Origin: an uncultured Bryobacteraceae bacterium
GTDB lineage: Bacteria > Acidobacteriota > Terriglobia > Bryobacterales > Bryobacteraceae
Length of the DNA: 64,000 nucleotides
Reading direction: 5' to 3'
Assembly: GCA_937924525.1 (NCBI GenBank)
Contig: CALDSU010000014.1
Coordinates: 248,001-312,000, forward strand
Positions 1 to 8,023 of the stretch are shown here, one piece after another. A model generated the notes under the pieces. The model made no database searches, had not been told where the DNA came from, and saw only the letters and a list, made by a program, of their open reading frames with translations. Position 1 is the first letter of the stretch. Each line of letters begins with the position of its first letter. Both the position numbers and the translations under genes were made by a program.

Positions 1-267
1 CTCCTTGCGGCTGAGCCGGCCGGTGTTGGCCACCTGCGCCACCAGGTAACTGTCTCCGCCGAACACCTTGGCGGTGCTTTCCTCGGCGTACGCGCCCAGG
101 CCCTCGATCGCGGCGCCCACCAAAATGACGCTGGCCACGCCGATGATGACCCCCAGCAAGGTCAGGAAACTGCGGAGTTTGTGCGCCCGGATCGAGTCCA
201 CAGCCAGACGCGCGGCGCTGGCGACTTCGTATCGCGTCCGTTGGAATTCCTCGCGCAATTCCCCCAT
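1..267 (-). CDS. MacB/FtsX-type ABC transporter permease, N-terminal fragment
   Basis: The first 89 codons of a gene that runs off the left edge of the window. After a short basic cytoplasmic start, residues about 20-45 read VDSIRAHKLRSFLTLLGVII and continue into a hydrophobic segment. This is the classic first membrane helix of MacB-type ABC permeases, in which the R-A-H-K-L-R-S-F-L-T-L-L-G signature precedes the helix. The start of a periplasmic MacB_PCD-like domain follows (GLGAYAEESTAKVFGGDSYLVAQV). Such permeases dimerise and work with an ATPase and often an HlyD-type adaptor to export peptides or lipoproteins; none of these partners is in the window. The start is the ATG at 265-267. Specific substrate unknown. 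Confidence 0.85.
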   Translation of the reverse strand, partial: MGELREEFQRTRYEVASAARLAVDSIRAHKLRSFLTLLGVIIGVASVILVGAAIEGLGAYAEESTAKVFGGDSYLVAQVANTGRLSRKE

Positions 268-336
268 ATCTTCAGCCTACCGCGGATGCCGGCGGGCGAA
301 TGACGAGGGCAAATGTTTGCGTCCTTCTCTCTGTCG

Positions 337-342
337 TATACT
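337..342 (+). promoter_or_regulatory. Possible -10 element (TATACT) upstream of small membrane protein
   Basis: TATACT lies about 48 bases before the ATG at 390, in the 122-base gap between the divergent ABC permease and the small membrane-protein gene. It matches the bacterial -10 consensus in five of six positions. No good -35 box sits 16-18 bases upstream; TTTGCG at 317-322 is too close and a poor match. A weak call based on sequence alone. Confidence 0.3.
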
Positions 343-389
343 CGAAGGAGTTACCGCTCTCCTCTCCGTCCAGCCGGTCGAAAAAGAGC

Positions 390-737
390 ATGGATCCTCG
401 TCTCCTGCGGCTGTTGAGCATCGGGCTGTTCTTGACGGCCTTCGGCATGTTGTTTCTCGCCTGGCCGCAGATCGGCGGGCAGGAACACCTTGACGGCGTT
501 TCGTGGAACTGGAAGTTGCTGTTGGGCGTGGTCTTTGCCTTGTCCGTCGCCAAAGGCGCGCAAGCGGCGGCCCGCGACGAAAGCCCCTGGAATGCGCGCT
601 TGTTTTCCTGGATCCTGATGGTGGCGCTGACGGTGGCCGCCATGGGCTACCTGACGTACCAGGCGCACCTCAACGAGCCGGACGAGGAAACCATGGACCT
701 GAGTGAAGAGGACGCGGGCACGCCGCGCGCCCTCTGA
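390..737 (+). CDS. Small three-helix membrane protein of unknown function
   Basis: A 115-residue protein with three hydrophobic stretches: about residues 8-27 (SIGLFLTAFGMLFLAW), 42-60 and 74-93. The tail is acidic and hydrophilic, ending near DEETMDLSEEDAGTPRAL. The pattern fits a small inner-membrane protein with a charged C-terminus. An in-frame start further upstream at 300 would add a Ser/Pro-rich segment unlike a signal or helix, so the ATG at 390 is preferred. The region before it (AAAAAGAGC) is only a weak ribosome site. I recognise no family. It lies 15 bases before the MATE exporter gene and may be cotranscribed with it, but nothing in the sequence shows a functional link. Confidence 0.6.
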   Translation: MDPRLLRLLSIGLFLTAFGMLFLAWPQIGGQEHLDGVSWNWKLLLGVVFALSVAKGAQAAARDESPWNARLFSWILMVALTVAAMGYLTYQAHLNEPDEETMDLSEEDAGTPRAL

Positions 738-752
738 GGCGCTTCCCTTCCC

Positions 753-2159
753 GTGACAGAGCCAGCCAACGCGCAGCCGGGAGTGTGGGCTTCCATCCGG
801 GAAGCGCTGGCCGGCAGTCCGCGGGATTTCACCTCGGTCAGTCTCGACCGCGCCATCTTCCTGCTGGCGCTGCCGATGATGCTGGAGATGGTGATGGAGT
901 CGCTGTTCGCTGTCGTCGACGTGTTTTTCGTCGCGCGGCTGGGAGCGGACGCCGTCGCCACCGTCGGTTTGACCGAATCGGTGATGGCGCTGGTGTTCGC
1001 GGTGGCGCTTGGGCTGGCCGCGGCCACCACCGCCACGGTCGCCCGGCGAACCGGGGAGAAAGATCCCGCCCGCGCCGCCCGCGCGGCGGTCCAGGCCACG
1101 TTCGCCGGCGTCGTGATTTCCGTTTTGTTCGGCGTCACCGGATGGCTTTTCGCCGCGGACTGCCTGCGGCTGTTGGGCGCGCCGCAGACGGTGGTAGCAG
1201 CCGGACGCGGCTACGCCGCGATCGTCCTCGGCGGATCCGGCGCCGCGATCCTGCTGTTCCTGCTGAACGCGGTATTCCGCGGCGCCGGCGATGCGGCCAT
1301 CGCCATGCGCGTGCTGTGGCTGGCCAACGGCATCAACATCGTGCTCGACCCGTGCCTGATCTTTGGCTGGGGCCCGTTTCCGGAACTTGGTCTGCCGGGC
1401 GCGGCGGTGGCCACCACCACGGGCCGCGCAGCCGGCGTCGCCTATCAGATCGTTTGCCTGCTGCGCGGATCGCGGCGCATGCAGGTGCGCCGCGAGCACC
1501 TGCGTCTGGACCTCCCGGTGCTGCTGCGGATCCTCCGCGTTTCGCTGCCCGGCATGGCGCAATACACGGTGGCCAATCTGAGTTGGGTGGCGCTCACACG
1601 GATGGTCGCCATCTTCGGCGCGGAGGTGCTGGCCGGCTACACGATTGCAATTCGCATCGTCATCTTCGCGCTGCTGCCCTCCTGGGGCATGAGCAACGCG
1701 GCGGCCACGCTGGTGGGGCAGTGTCTCGGCGCGCGCCAGCCGGACCGGGCCCAGGAGGCCGTGCTCCGCACCGGGTTTTACAATGCCGGCTTCCTGGGCG
1801 CCGTGGCGTTGCTGTTCGTCTTCACGCCCGGCTATTTCGTCGCCTTCTTCACTTCTCAACCCGCCGTCGCCGCAGCCGCCACCGACTGTTTGCGCATCAT
1901 CAGCTACGGCTATCCCTTCTACGCGTTCGGCATGGTGATGCAGCAGGCCTTCAACGGCGCGGGAGACACCCTCACGCCCACGGTCCTGAACTTCTTCTGT
2001 TACTGGCTGCTCGAAATTCCCTTGGCTTACCTGCTGGCTACGACGTTGCAACTGGGCCCTGGCGGCGTCTTCTGGTCCGTGGCCGTGGCCGAAGCGATTC
2101 TGGCCGTCGCCGGTGTGTGGGTATTCCGCCAGGGACGCTGGAAGGGACAACCGATCTAG
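753..2159 (+). CDS. MATE family efflux transporter
   Basis: A 468-residue protein with about twelve hydrophobic helices and the two-fold MatE architecture. The first repeat begins around LALPMMLEMVMESLFAVVDV, with the conserved DVFFVARLGADAVATVGLTE segment. The second half has the equivalent SLPGMAQYTVANLSWVALTR and the VGQCLGARQPDRA motif. The length is typical of MATE proteins (450-470). Members use a Na+ or H+ gradient to export drugs, organic cations or, in the MurJ/Wzx relatives, lipid-linked intermediates. The motifs here favour the NorM/DinF-type drug and metabolite exporter. The GTG start at 753 has no clear Shine-Dalgarno; an alternative start slightly downstream is possible. Substrate cannot be read from sequence. 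Confidence 0.93.
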   Translation: MTEPANAQPGVWASIREALAGSPRDFTSVSLDRAIFLLALPMMLEMVMESLFAVVDVFFVARLGADAVATVGLTESVMALVFAVALGLAAATTATVARRTGEKDPARAARAAVQATFAGVVISVLFGVTGWLFAADCLRLLGAPQTVVAAGRGYAAIVLGGSGAAILLFLLNAVFRGAGDAAIAMRVLWLANGINIVLDPCLIFGWGPFPELGLPGAAVATTTGRAAGVAYQIVCLLRGSRRMQVRREHLRLDLPVLLRILRVSLPGMAQYTVANLSWVALTRMVAIFGAEVLAGYTIAIRIVIFALLPSWGMSNAAATLVGQCLGARQPDRAQEAVLRTGFYNAGFLGAVALLFVFTPGYFVAFFTSQPAVAAAATDCLRIISYGYPFYAFGMVMQQAFNGAGDTLTPTVLNFFCYWLLEIPLAYLLATTLQLGPGGVFWSVAVAEAILAVAGVWVFRQGRWKGQPI

Positions 2160-2251
2160 GGGGAACACCATCGGACGCCTCCGCATCCGGCGAAAAGCGA
2201 GTGTTCTCTTGAACCAGGAGAAGCCCGGCGGGGCGCGAGGCGGGTGCGCCC

Positions 2252-2257
2252 TATACT
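2252..2257 (+). promoter_or_regulatory. -10 element positioned for a leaderless transcript
   Basis: TATACT ends seven bases before the ATG at 2264 with AAAGGA between. A -10 box six to seven bases ahead of the start codon would put transcription initiation at or next to the A of the ATG, the layout of leaderless mRNAs. If instead AAAGGA is a ribosome site, it is too close to the ATG but well placed for the in-frame GTG at 2273. No -35 box is visible. Confidence 0.4.
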
Positions 2258-2263
2258 AAAGGA

Positions 2264-4306
2264 ATGCGCGAAGTGCGGCACTCGGTTTGCGCGCTGGACT
2301 GTCCCGACGCCTGCGCGGTCCTGGTGACGGTCGAGGACGGGCGGGCCACGCAACTGCGCGGCGACCCGCGGCATCCGGTGACGCGCGGCTTCCTGTGCGC
2401 CAAGGTGGCGCGCTACCTGGACCGCGAGTATCATCCGGAACGTCTGTTGCATCCGCTGCGGCGGACCGGGCGTAAGGGGGAGGGCAAGTTCGCGCGCATC
2501 TCCTGGGACGAAGCGCTTGACGAAATCGCCTCCCGGTTGCAGGACATCGCCGCCGAATGGGGCCCGGAAGCGATCCTGCCCTACAGCTACGGCGGGTCGA
2601 TGGGCTACCTGCAAGGCTCGGGGATGGACCGGCGGTTCTTCCACCGGCTGGGCGCTTCCCGGCTGGACCGGACCATCTGCTCGGCGGCGGGCGGCGCGGC
2701 GCTTACCCAATCCCTCGGTCTGCGCGTGGGCACCGAACCTGAGCGGTTCCGCGATGCCCGGCTGATCCTCGCCTGGGGCGCCAACGTGATGGGCACGAAC
2801 GTCCACCTGTGGCCGTTCATTGTGGAAGCGCGCCGGCAGGGCGCGCGGTTCTACACCATCGACCCGCGGCGGAATCGCACCGGCGAGCTGGCCGACCGTC
2901 ACTATTTCATCCACCCGGGCAGCGACGCAGCGCTGGCGTTCGGCCTGCTGCACGTGATTTTCGCCGAAGGACTCGAGGACCACGACTACCTGGCTCGCCA
3001 CACCACCGGTCTGGACAAACTGCGCGAGCGGGTGCGCGCCTATCCGCCCGAGCGCGTGGAGGCGCTTACCGGCATCCCGCGCGAGGAGGTGGCGGCGCTG
3101 GCGCGCGAATACGCCACCACGCGCCCCGCCGTCATCCGCCTGAACTACGGTGTGCAGCGCAGCGAGCGGGGCGGGCTCTCGGTGCGGGCCATTTCGCTGT
3201 TGCCCGCCGTGACCGGATCGTGGCGGGACACGGGCGGCGGGCTGCAACTGACCACCTCGGGCGCGTTCCGGATCAATCGGGACGCGCTGGAGCGGCCGGA
3301 CCTGCAAATGACCGCCCTGGGCCGTCCCGCACGCCTGATCAACATGTGCGAACTGGGTTCGGCGCTCACGCGCCGGGACGACCCGCCGGTGAAGGCGCTG
3401 GTGGTCTATTGCTCGAATCCTGCGGCCGTCGCGCCCGACCAGGGCGCGGTGCGGCGCGGACTGGCGCGGGAAGATCTGTTTACCGTGGCGCTCGAGCAGT
3501 TCCAGTCCGACACGGCGGATTTCGCCGACTACGTTCTGCCGGCCACCACCTTTCTCGAGCACACCGACGCCTATTTCGCGTACGGTCACTACTACCTGCA
3601 AATGGCCCGTCCGGCGCTCGCCCCGCCCGGGGAAGCCAAATCGAACGTCGAAGTGTTCCGCTTGCTGGCGCGGAAGATGGGCTTTGACGAGCCGTGCTTC
3701 GCCGAATCGGAAGAGGACATGATCCGCGGCCTGCTGGCGTCCGGCCATCCCTTCCTGGAGGGAATCACGTTCGAGCGCCTGGCTCGCGAGCGTTCCGTCC
3801 GGCTGAACATCTCTCCGCCGGGCGAACCCTTCCGTCCGTTTGCCGACGGGGGATTCGCAACGGCGAGCGGCAAATGCGATTTGAACGTTCCCGACTACGC
3901 GCCGCCCGAAGAATCCCGGCTGGGCGACCGCGCCCTGCGGCAGCGGTTCCCGCTGGAACTGATTTCGCCGAAGAGCGACCACAGCATGAACTCGACGTTC
4001 GGCAACCGGCCGGAGGTAGACCGCGAGACCTCGCGGCTGGAGATCAGCCCCGAGGACGCGGCCGCCCGCGGGATTGCCGATGGCGAAGCGGTGCGGGTGT
4101 TCAACGACCGGGGCGCCTGCCTGCTGACCGCGGCGGTGAACGGACGCGTGCGCCGCGGCGTGGTGTGCGCTCCCGCGGTGCGGCAGCCTCGCCGCGCGCC
4201 CGGGCGCAGCAATGTGAATGCGCTGGTCACCGAGCGGCTGACCGACCTGGGCGGCGGCCCGACGTTTTATAGCTGCCTGGTGGAAGTGGAGAGGGTAGGA
4301 GATTGA
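2264..4306 (+). CDS. Molybdopterin-dependent oxidoreductase (DMSO reductase family)
   Basis: A 680-residue catalytic subunit of the bis-MGD molybdenum/tungsten family. The N-terminus carries an iron-sulfur ligand set, C-A-L-D-C-P-D-A-C followed by a fourth Cys in GFLCAKV. Next come the molybdopterin domain, with WDEALDEIASRL near residue 85 and DPRRNRTGELADRH near 205, and a C-terminal molydopterin-dinucleotide-binding beta-barrel from about SPKSDHSMNSTFGNRPEV. A Cys in the segment TICSAAGGAAL is a candidate metal ligand. There is no Tat signal, so it is probably cytoplasmic. No adjacent iron-sulfur or membrane-anchor subunit is present. It overlaps the next gene by four bases. Substrate is not determinable; formate-, thiosulfate- or hydroxylated-substrate enzymes all share this architecture. 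Confidence 0.93.
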   Translation: MREVRHSVCALDCPDACAVLVTVEDGRATQLRGDPRHPVTRGFLCAKVARYLDREYHPERLLHPLRRTGRKGEGKFARISWDEALDEIASRLQDIAAEWGPEAILPYSYGGSMGYLQGSGMDRRFFHRLGASRLDRTICSAAGGAALTQSLGLRVGTEPERFRDARLILAWGANVMGTNVHLWPFIVEARRQGARFYTIDPRRNRTGELADRHYFIHPGSDAALAFGLLHVIFAEGLEDHDYLARHTTGLDKLRERVRAYPPERVEALTGIPREEVAALAREYATTRPAVIRLNYGVQRSERGGLSVRAISLLPAVTGSWRDTGGGLQLTTSGAFRINRDALERPDLQMTALGRPARLINMCELGSALTRRDDPPVKALVVYCSNPAAVAPDQGAVRRGLAREDLFTVALEQFQSDTADFADYVLPATTFLEHTDAYFAYGHYYLQMARPALAPPGEAKSNVEVFRLLARKMGFDEPCFAESEEDMIRGLLASGHPFLEGITFERLARERSVRLNISPPGEPFRPFADGGFATASGKCDLNVPDYAPPEESRLGDRALRQRFPLELISPKSDHSMNSTFGNRPEVDRETSRLEISPEDAAARGIADGEAVRVFNDRGACLLTAAVNGRVRRGVVCAPAVRQPRRAPGRSNVNALVTERLTDLGGGPTFYSCLVEVERVGD

Positions 4307-4833
4307 GAGATCGCCTGATCATTGCGTGCGCCGCGCTGTTGGCCGTGAGCGGCGCCGCCTGCAAGAAGCGCGAGCGAATCCGCGTCGGCCAGACCGAAGA
4401 GGGCGCCGCAGGTCTGGCCAGCATCGTCCACGTCGCCGATCCCCGCACGGCCAGGCAACTGCTGGGCGGATTCCATGAGATCGAACAAAACTCGTGGCGC
4501 TGGACGGAGCGCGCGTTCCGCGTGGCGTTGAAGCCCCCGCCGCGCGCCGCTGAGCGCGGCGCCGTCCTGACGCTGCACTTCTCGATTGCCGAACCGCTCA
4601 TCCAGAAACTGCAAGCCATCTCGCTTACGGCCAAAGCCGGGACCATGGTGCTGCCTCCCGAAACATACACGCAGGCCGGACAGTTCGTCTTCACCCGGGA
4701 GGTGGACCCGTCGCTGTTGGGCGGCGATTCCCTCACGGTGGAGTTTTCCCTGGATAAGTTCGCCGCCGCCGGAGAGTTCGACGGGCGGGAACTGGGGTTC
4801 ATCGTGACGTCGGTGGGGCTGGAGCCAAAATGA
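4303..4833 (+). CDS. Lipoprotein-like hypothetical protein
   Basis: A 176-residue protein starting at a TTG that overlaps the preceding TGA, so translation is probably coupled. Residues 1-20 form a short signal with a Cys at the end of LLAVSGAAC followed by KKRERIR. This resembles a lipoprotein signal, although Gly at position -3 is not the usual Leu/Val. The rest is a predicted soluble domain rich in beta strands (for example VLTLHFSIAEPLIQKLQ and DSLTVEFSLDKF). I do not recognise a family. It overlaps the downstream GT-C-like gene by ATGA, suggesting a shared role at the cell envelope. C-terminal domains of the downstream protein speak about similar beta-rich features, so an accessory role is conceivable. 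Confidence 0.65.
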   Translation: MRDRLIIACAALLAVSGAACKKRERIRVGQTEEGAAGLASIVHVADPRTARQLLGGFHEIEQNSWRWTERAFRVALKPPPRAAERGAVLTLHFSIAEPLIQKLQAISLTAKAGTMVLPPETYTQAGQFVFTREVDPSLLGGDSLTVEFSLDKFAAAGEFDGRELGFIVTSVGLEPK

Positions 4834-6695
4834 CGCGGGCCGGGCGCCTGCGCTCCCTCACCCTGTACCTGATACCACTTTTGTTTGGCGCATGGCTCTG
4901 GGCCGGGGCGCGTGACGCCTGGTTTCAGGGCGACGATTTCGCGTGGCTGGGCCTGCGCGACATGATCGAATCGCCGGGCGACGTCTGGCGGGTGTTCCTC
5001 ACCCCTATGGCCCAAGGCACCGTCCGCCCCTTGAGCGAACGCCTCTACTTCATCTTGTTTTACGAATGGTTCGGCTTCAACGCCGTCCCGTACCGCGTCT
5101 GGGCGTTCGCGGTGCAGGCGGGGAACCTGATCCTGGTCGCGGCGATCGCCCGGCAGCAGACCGGTTCGGCGCTCGCGGGCGTGCTGGCGCCCGTGCTGTG
5201 GAGCCTCAACCTCTCGCTGCTGTACCTGATGACCTGGAACTCGGCGTACAACCAGGTGGCGTGCGCCTTCTTCCTGTTGCTCGCTTTCTTCCTGCTGTTG
5301 CGCTACCAGGCGACCGGACGGCGCGGCTTCTGGATTGGCCAGTGGGCCGTTTTTCTGCTGGGCTTCGGGGTGATGGAGCTGCAGGTGGTGTATCCAGCGC
5401 TCGCGTTGGGTTACGCCTGGCTGGAAGCGCGCTCTTTGGTCAAGCGCGTGTTGCCCATGTTCGGTCCTTCCCTGCTCTACCTGGCCGCGCACCGTCTGGC
5501 GGCTCCCGCCACGCCCGCGCCGGGGTACGCCATGCACTGGGACGCCTCGATCTGCGAGACCCTCTGGACCTACTGGCAGTGGGCGTTCAACACCACGCGC
5601 TACGCCGCGTTCATGCGGGTTCCCGAATGGTGGGGGGTCGCCGCCTTCTGGGGGCTTTCTCTTGCCCTTTTGCTGTTCCTGGCCTGGCAGACGCGGCGGC
5701 GGAATTATGGGCCCTTGTTCGGACTGATTTGGTTTCTGGTCACGCTGGCGCCGGTGCTGCCGCTGCGCGATCACCTGACGGAATACTATCCGGCGATTCC
5801 GGCCATCGGGCTCGCGTGGGCCGCGGCGAGTGCGGCCGCGACCGCCTGGCAAGCCGGCTGGTCCTGGCGCGTGGCCGCCGGCGCGCTGCTGGCGGTCTAT
5901 GTGCTGGCTTCGGTCAACCCGCTCCGCATTGCCATCCGCCGCAACGTGGAGCTCAGCCAGCGGGTGAAAGCATTTGTCGGCGGGGTGACTCGGGCGGCGC
6001 AGTTGCACCCCGGACGGATCATCCTGATCACGGATCTGGATCCGCAGATTTTTTGGCTGGGCATGCTGGACCGGCCGTTTCGCCTGGTGGGCATCGAACA
6101 CGTATACCTGACCCCCGAGGCGGCGGCGCGAATCCATCCCCGGCCGGAACTGGGCGATGTCGCCGAGTTCGCTTTGCCGGCGGCCGCGGCGCTCGCCGGC
6201 CTGGAAGGCGGCCAGGCCGTCGTCTACTCGGCCGAGGAACCGCGGCTGAAGAACGTGACGGCGCTCTACGCGGCGCAGGCCCGCTCCCGGTACGCGGGCG
6301 AGCGACCCCGGCGGCTGGAGGCGGGCAGCCCGCTGTTTTCCTCCTACTTCCTGTCCGGCTGGTATCCCGCCGATAGCGGGGTGCGGTGGAGCGGCAAACA
6401 GGCTCGTTTGCGGATCGGCGGCCCGCGAGACCAGACCGGCCAACTGGTGGTGAGCGGGCGGCGTCCTCCGCACCCCGCGTGGATCGGGCCGGTCCGGCTG
6501 CGAGTCGGGGTGGACGGGCAAGCTCTGCCCGAGCGGGTGGTTTCTCCAGGCGATTTCCGTTTCGTCTACGATCTGCCTCCGGCAGCCGCGGGCCGGCCGG
6601 TGCTGGAGGTGGCTGTCGAGGTAGACCGGACGTTTACCCCGCCGGAGGACGGACGGCCGCTGGGGCTGGCGTTTTCGGCGTTTGAAGTGCGATGA
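4830..6695 (+). CDS. GT-C-like polytopic membrane protein (glycosyltransferase candidate)
   Basis: A 621-residue protein. About ten hydrophobic helices span residues 10-370 and are followed by a roughly 240-residue soluble C-terminal part. The first periplasmic loop has WFQGDDFAWLGLRDM. Acidic residues in this position are the hallmark of GT-C glycosyltransferases such as PMT and oligosaccharyl transferases that use polyprenyl-phosphate sugars. A His/Glu motif RDHLTEYYPAIPAIGLAW occurs before the last helices, as in many bacterial GT-C proteins of unknown specificity. The start ATG overlaps the previous gene by four bases (ATGA). Likely role: sugar transfer at the periplasmic face of the membrane; acceptor unknown. 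The assignment rests on architecture rather than on a specific family signature. Confidence 0.65.
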   Translation: MTRAGRLRSLTLYLIPLLFGAWLWAGARDAWFQGDDFAWLGLRDMIESPGDVWRVFLTPMAQGTVRPLSERLYFILFYEWFGFNAVPYRVWAFAVQAGNLILVAAIARQQTGSALAGVLAPVLWSLNLSLLYLMTWNSAYNQVACAFFLLLAFFLLLRYQATGRRGFWIGQWAVFLLGFGVMELQVVYPALALGYAWLEARSLVKRVLPMFGPSLLYLAAHRLAAPATPAPGYAMHWDASICETLWTYWQWAFNTTRYAAFMRVPEWWGVAAFWGLSLALLLFLAWQTRRRNYGPLFGLIWFLVTLAPVLPLRDHLTEYYPAIPAIGLAWAAASAAATAWQAGWSWRVAAGALLAVYVLASVNPLRIAIRRNVELSQRVKAFVGGVTRAAQLHPGRIILITDLDPQIFWLGMLDRPFRLVGIEHVYLTPEAAARIHPRPELGDVAEFALPAAAALAGLEGGQAVVYSAEEPRLKNVTALYAAQARSRYAGERPRRLEAGSPLFSSYFLSGWYPADSGVRWSGKQARLRIGGPRDQTGQLVVSGRRPPHPAWIGPVRLRVGVDGQALPERVVSPGDFRFVYDLPPAAAGRPVLEVAVEVDRTFTPPEDGRPLGLAFSAFEVR

Positions 6696-6850
6696 GTCCG
6701 GCGCATGGCGAACGCCTCGCGCCGGCACGCAAGGCCCGTGGGGAGGCCCGCTCACGGCCAAAGGTGGGGAAAACCGACGACCGACACCTTTGTCGAGCCG
6801 TCAATCGCTGACTCTGCACTGCTCGTTGATCGAGATAGGCTGTCCATGGC

Positions 6851-6881
6851 AAGGCCCGCTCGCCGCCGCTCGCGGCTCGGG
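6851..6881 (+). repeat. 29-bp dispersed intergenic repeat, copy A
   Basis: AGGCCCGCTC followed by GCCGCCGCTC and GCGGCTCGG, in the gap between the converging GT-C-like gene and the HD-GYP gene. It aligns without gaps to copies at 16611-16639 (23/29) and 32811-32839 (24/29), all in the same orientation. Read on the minus strand, the core would encode Ser-Arg-Glu-Arg-like peptides. All three lie outside genes. Confidence 0.55.
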
Positions 6882-6901
6882 GAGTGGAGGAGGATAAGCC
6901 G

Positions 6902-8005
6902 CTACCGCGCCGAGGCCAGGCGAGCGGCCGTCTCCGGAGAAATAGCTTTGGTTTGCGCGCGGATCTGCTCCCACACTTGGACCGGCACGCGCAGGAAATA
7001 TCGGACCACCTCCGGGTCAAACTGGATCCCGGCCATGGCGCGGATCTCCGCACGCGCGGATGCGTACGACTGAGCCTTGCGATAGGGCCGGTCGGAGGTC
7101 ATCACGTCCAGCGCGTCCATCACCGCGAAGATTCGCGCTCCCAACGGAATCTGCTCGCCGCGCAGTTCGTTGGGATAGCCCTTGCCATCGAATCTCTCGT
7201 GGTGGGAGAGGACGATGTCGCAAGCCGGCCGCAGCGCTTCGATGCCGCGCAGGATCCAGCACCCGATTTCCGGATGCCGGCGCATCTGTTGCCACTCCTG
7301 TTCGGAAAGCTTGCCTGGCTTGAGCAGAATGGCGTCGGAGATCCCGATCTTGCCGACGTCATGGAGCATCGCCCCCCGCCGGATCACTTCCAGGATGGGT
7401 CCGTCCACACCCATCTCCCGCGCCAGACGCAACGAATACTCGCTCACCCGTTTGGAGTGCGCCAGGGTTTCATGTTCTCGCGCATCCAGCGCGGAGACCA
7501 GCGCCTCCAGCGTCGTTTCGGACGCGTCGTCCAGTTTCTCCAGCACGTGCCGCAGTTCGTGCGCATGGGCGTCGACGGATTGCTCCAGCGTCTCGATGCG
7601 CCGCAGCTGCTCGAGCTGCTGCCGCTTGCGGCCCAGCGCATCCCGCACGCTGGCCGCGATGTCGTGCAGCTTAAAGGGCTTGATGACGTAGTCCAGCGCG
7701 CCGGTCCGCATCGCCGCCACCGCCAGACTGAGATCGTCACACGCGGTGAGCATCATCATACCCACGGTGGGATGTTTGCGAACCACGACCGACAACAGGT
7801 CGAGTCCGCTCATGCCCGGCATGCGCACGTCGCAGAGCACCAGCGCGAAGGGTTCCTGCTCAAGGAGCGTCAACGCTTCGCCCGCGCTGGCGGCCAGCCG
7901 GACGTCAAAGCCTTCGCCGGACATAAATTCCCCTAGTAGGGAGCGTATGGGAGCTTCGTCGTCGACAATCAGAAGCTTCGGTTTCATCTGAACGTTCCGA
8001 CTCAT
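6902..8005 (-). CDS. Response regulator with HD-GYP cyclic-di-GMP phosphodiesterase domain
   Basis: A 367-residue two-domain regulator. Residues about 8-125 form a receiver domain: LLIVDDEAPIRSLLGEF supplies the acidic pocket, LVLCDVRMPGMSGLDLL the phospho-acceptor Asp, and DYVIKPF the conserved Lys. After a coiled linker comes an HD-GYP domain with LHDVGKIGI, HPEIGCWIL and the diagnostic HHERFDGKGYPNEL, all metal-binding residues intact. HD-GYP proteins hydrolyse c-di-GMP to pGpG/GMP, so phosphorylation of the receiver probably tunes c-di-GMP levels. No histidine kinase is adjacent. The gene starts 18 bases after the epimerase stop on the same strand, so the two are probably cotranscribed. 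An internal ATG six codons in is an alternative start. Confidence 0.95.
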   Translation of the reverse strand: MSRNVQMKPKLLIVDDEAPIRSLLGEFMSGEGFDVRLAASAGEALTLLEQEPFALVLCDVRMPGMSGLDLLSVVVRKHPTVGMMMLTACDDLSLAVAAMRTGALDYVIKPFKLHDIAASVRDALGRKRQQLEQLRRIETLEQSVDAHAHELRHVLEKLDDASETTLEALVSALDAREHETLAHSKRVSEYSLRLAREMGVDGPILEVIRRGAMLHDVGKIGISDAILLKPGKLSEQEWQQMRRHPEIGCWILRGIEALRPACDIVLSHHERFDGKGYPNELRGEQIPLGARIFAVMDALDVMTSDRPYRKAQSYASARAEIRAMAGIQFDPEVVRYFLRVPVQVWEQIRAQTKAISPETAARLASAR

Positions 8006-8023
8006 ACGGCAGTCCGTTTCTTC

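Noticed and set aside
4227-6761. 844-codon open frame on the minus strand opposite the GT-C gene
   Set aside because: Low-complexity Arg/Pro/Gly-rich product, opposite two genes with clear family features and overlapping translation; long antisense frames are common at this GC content.
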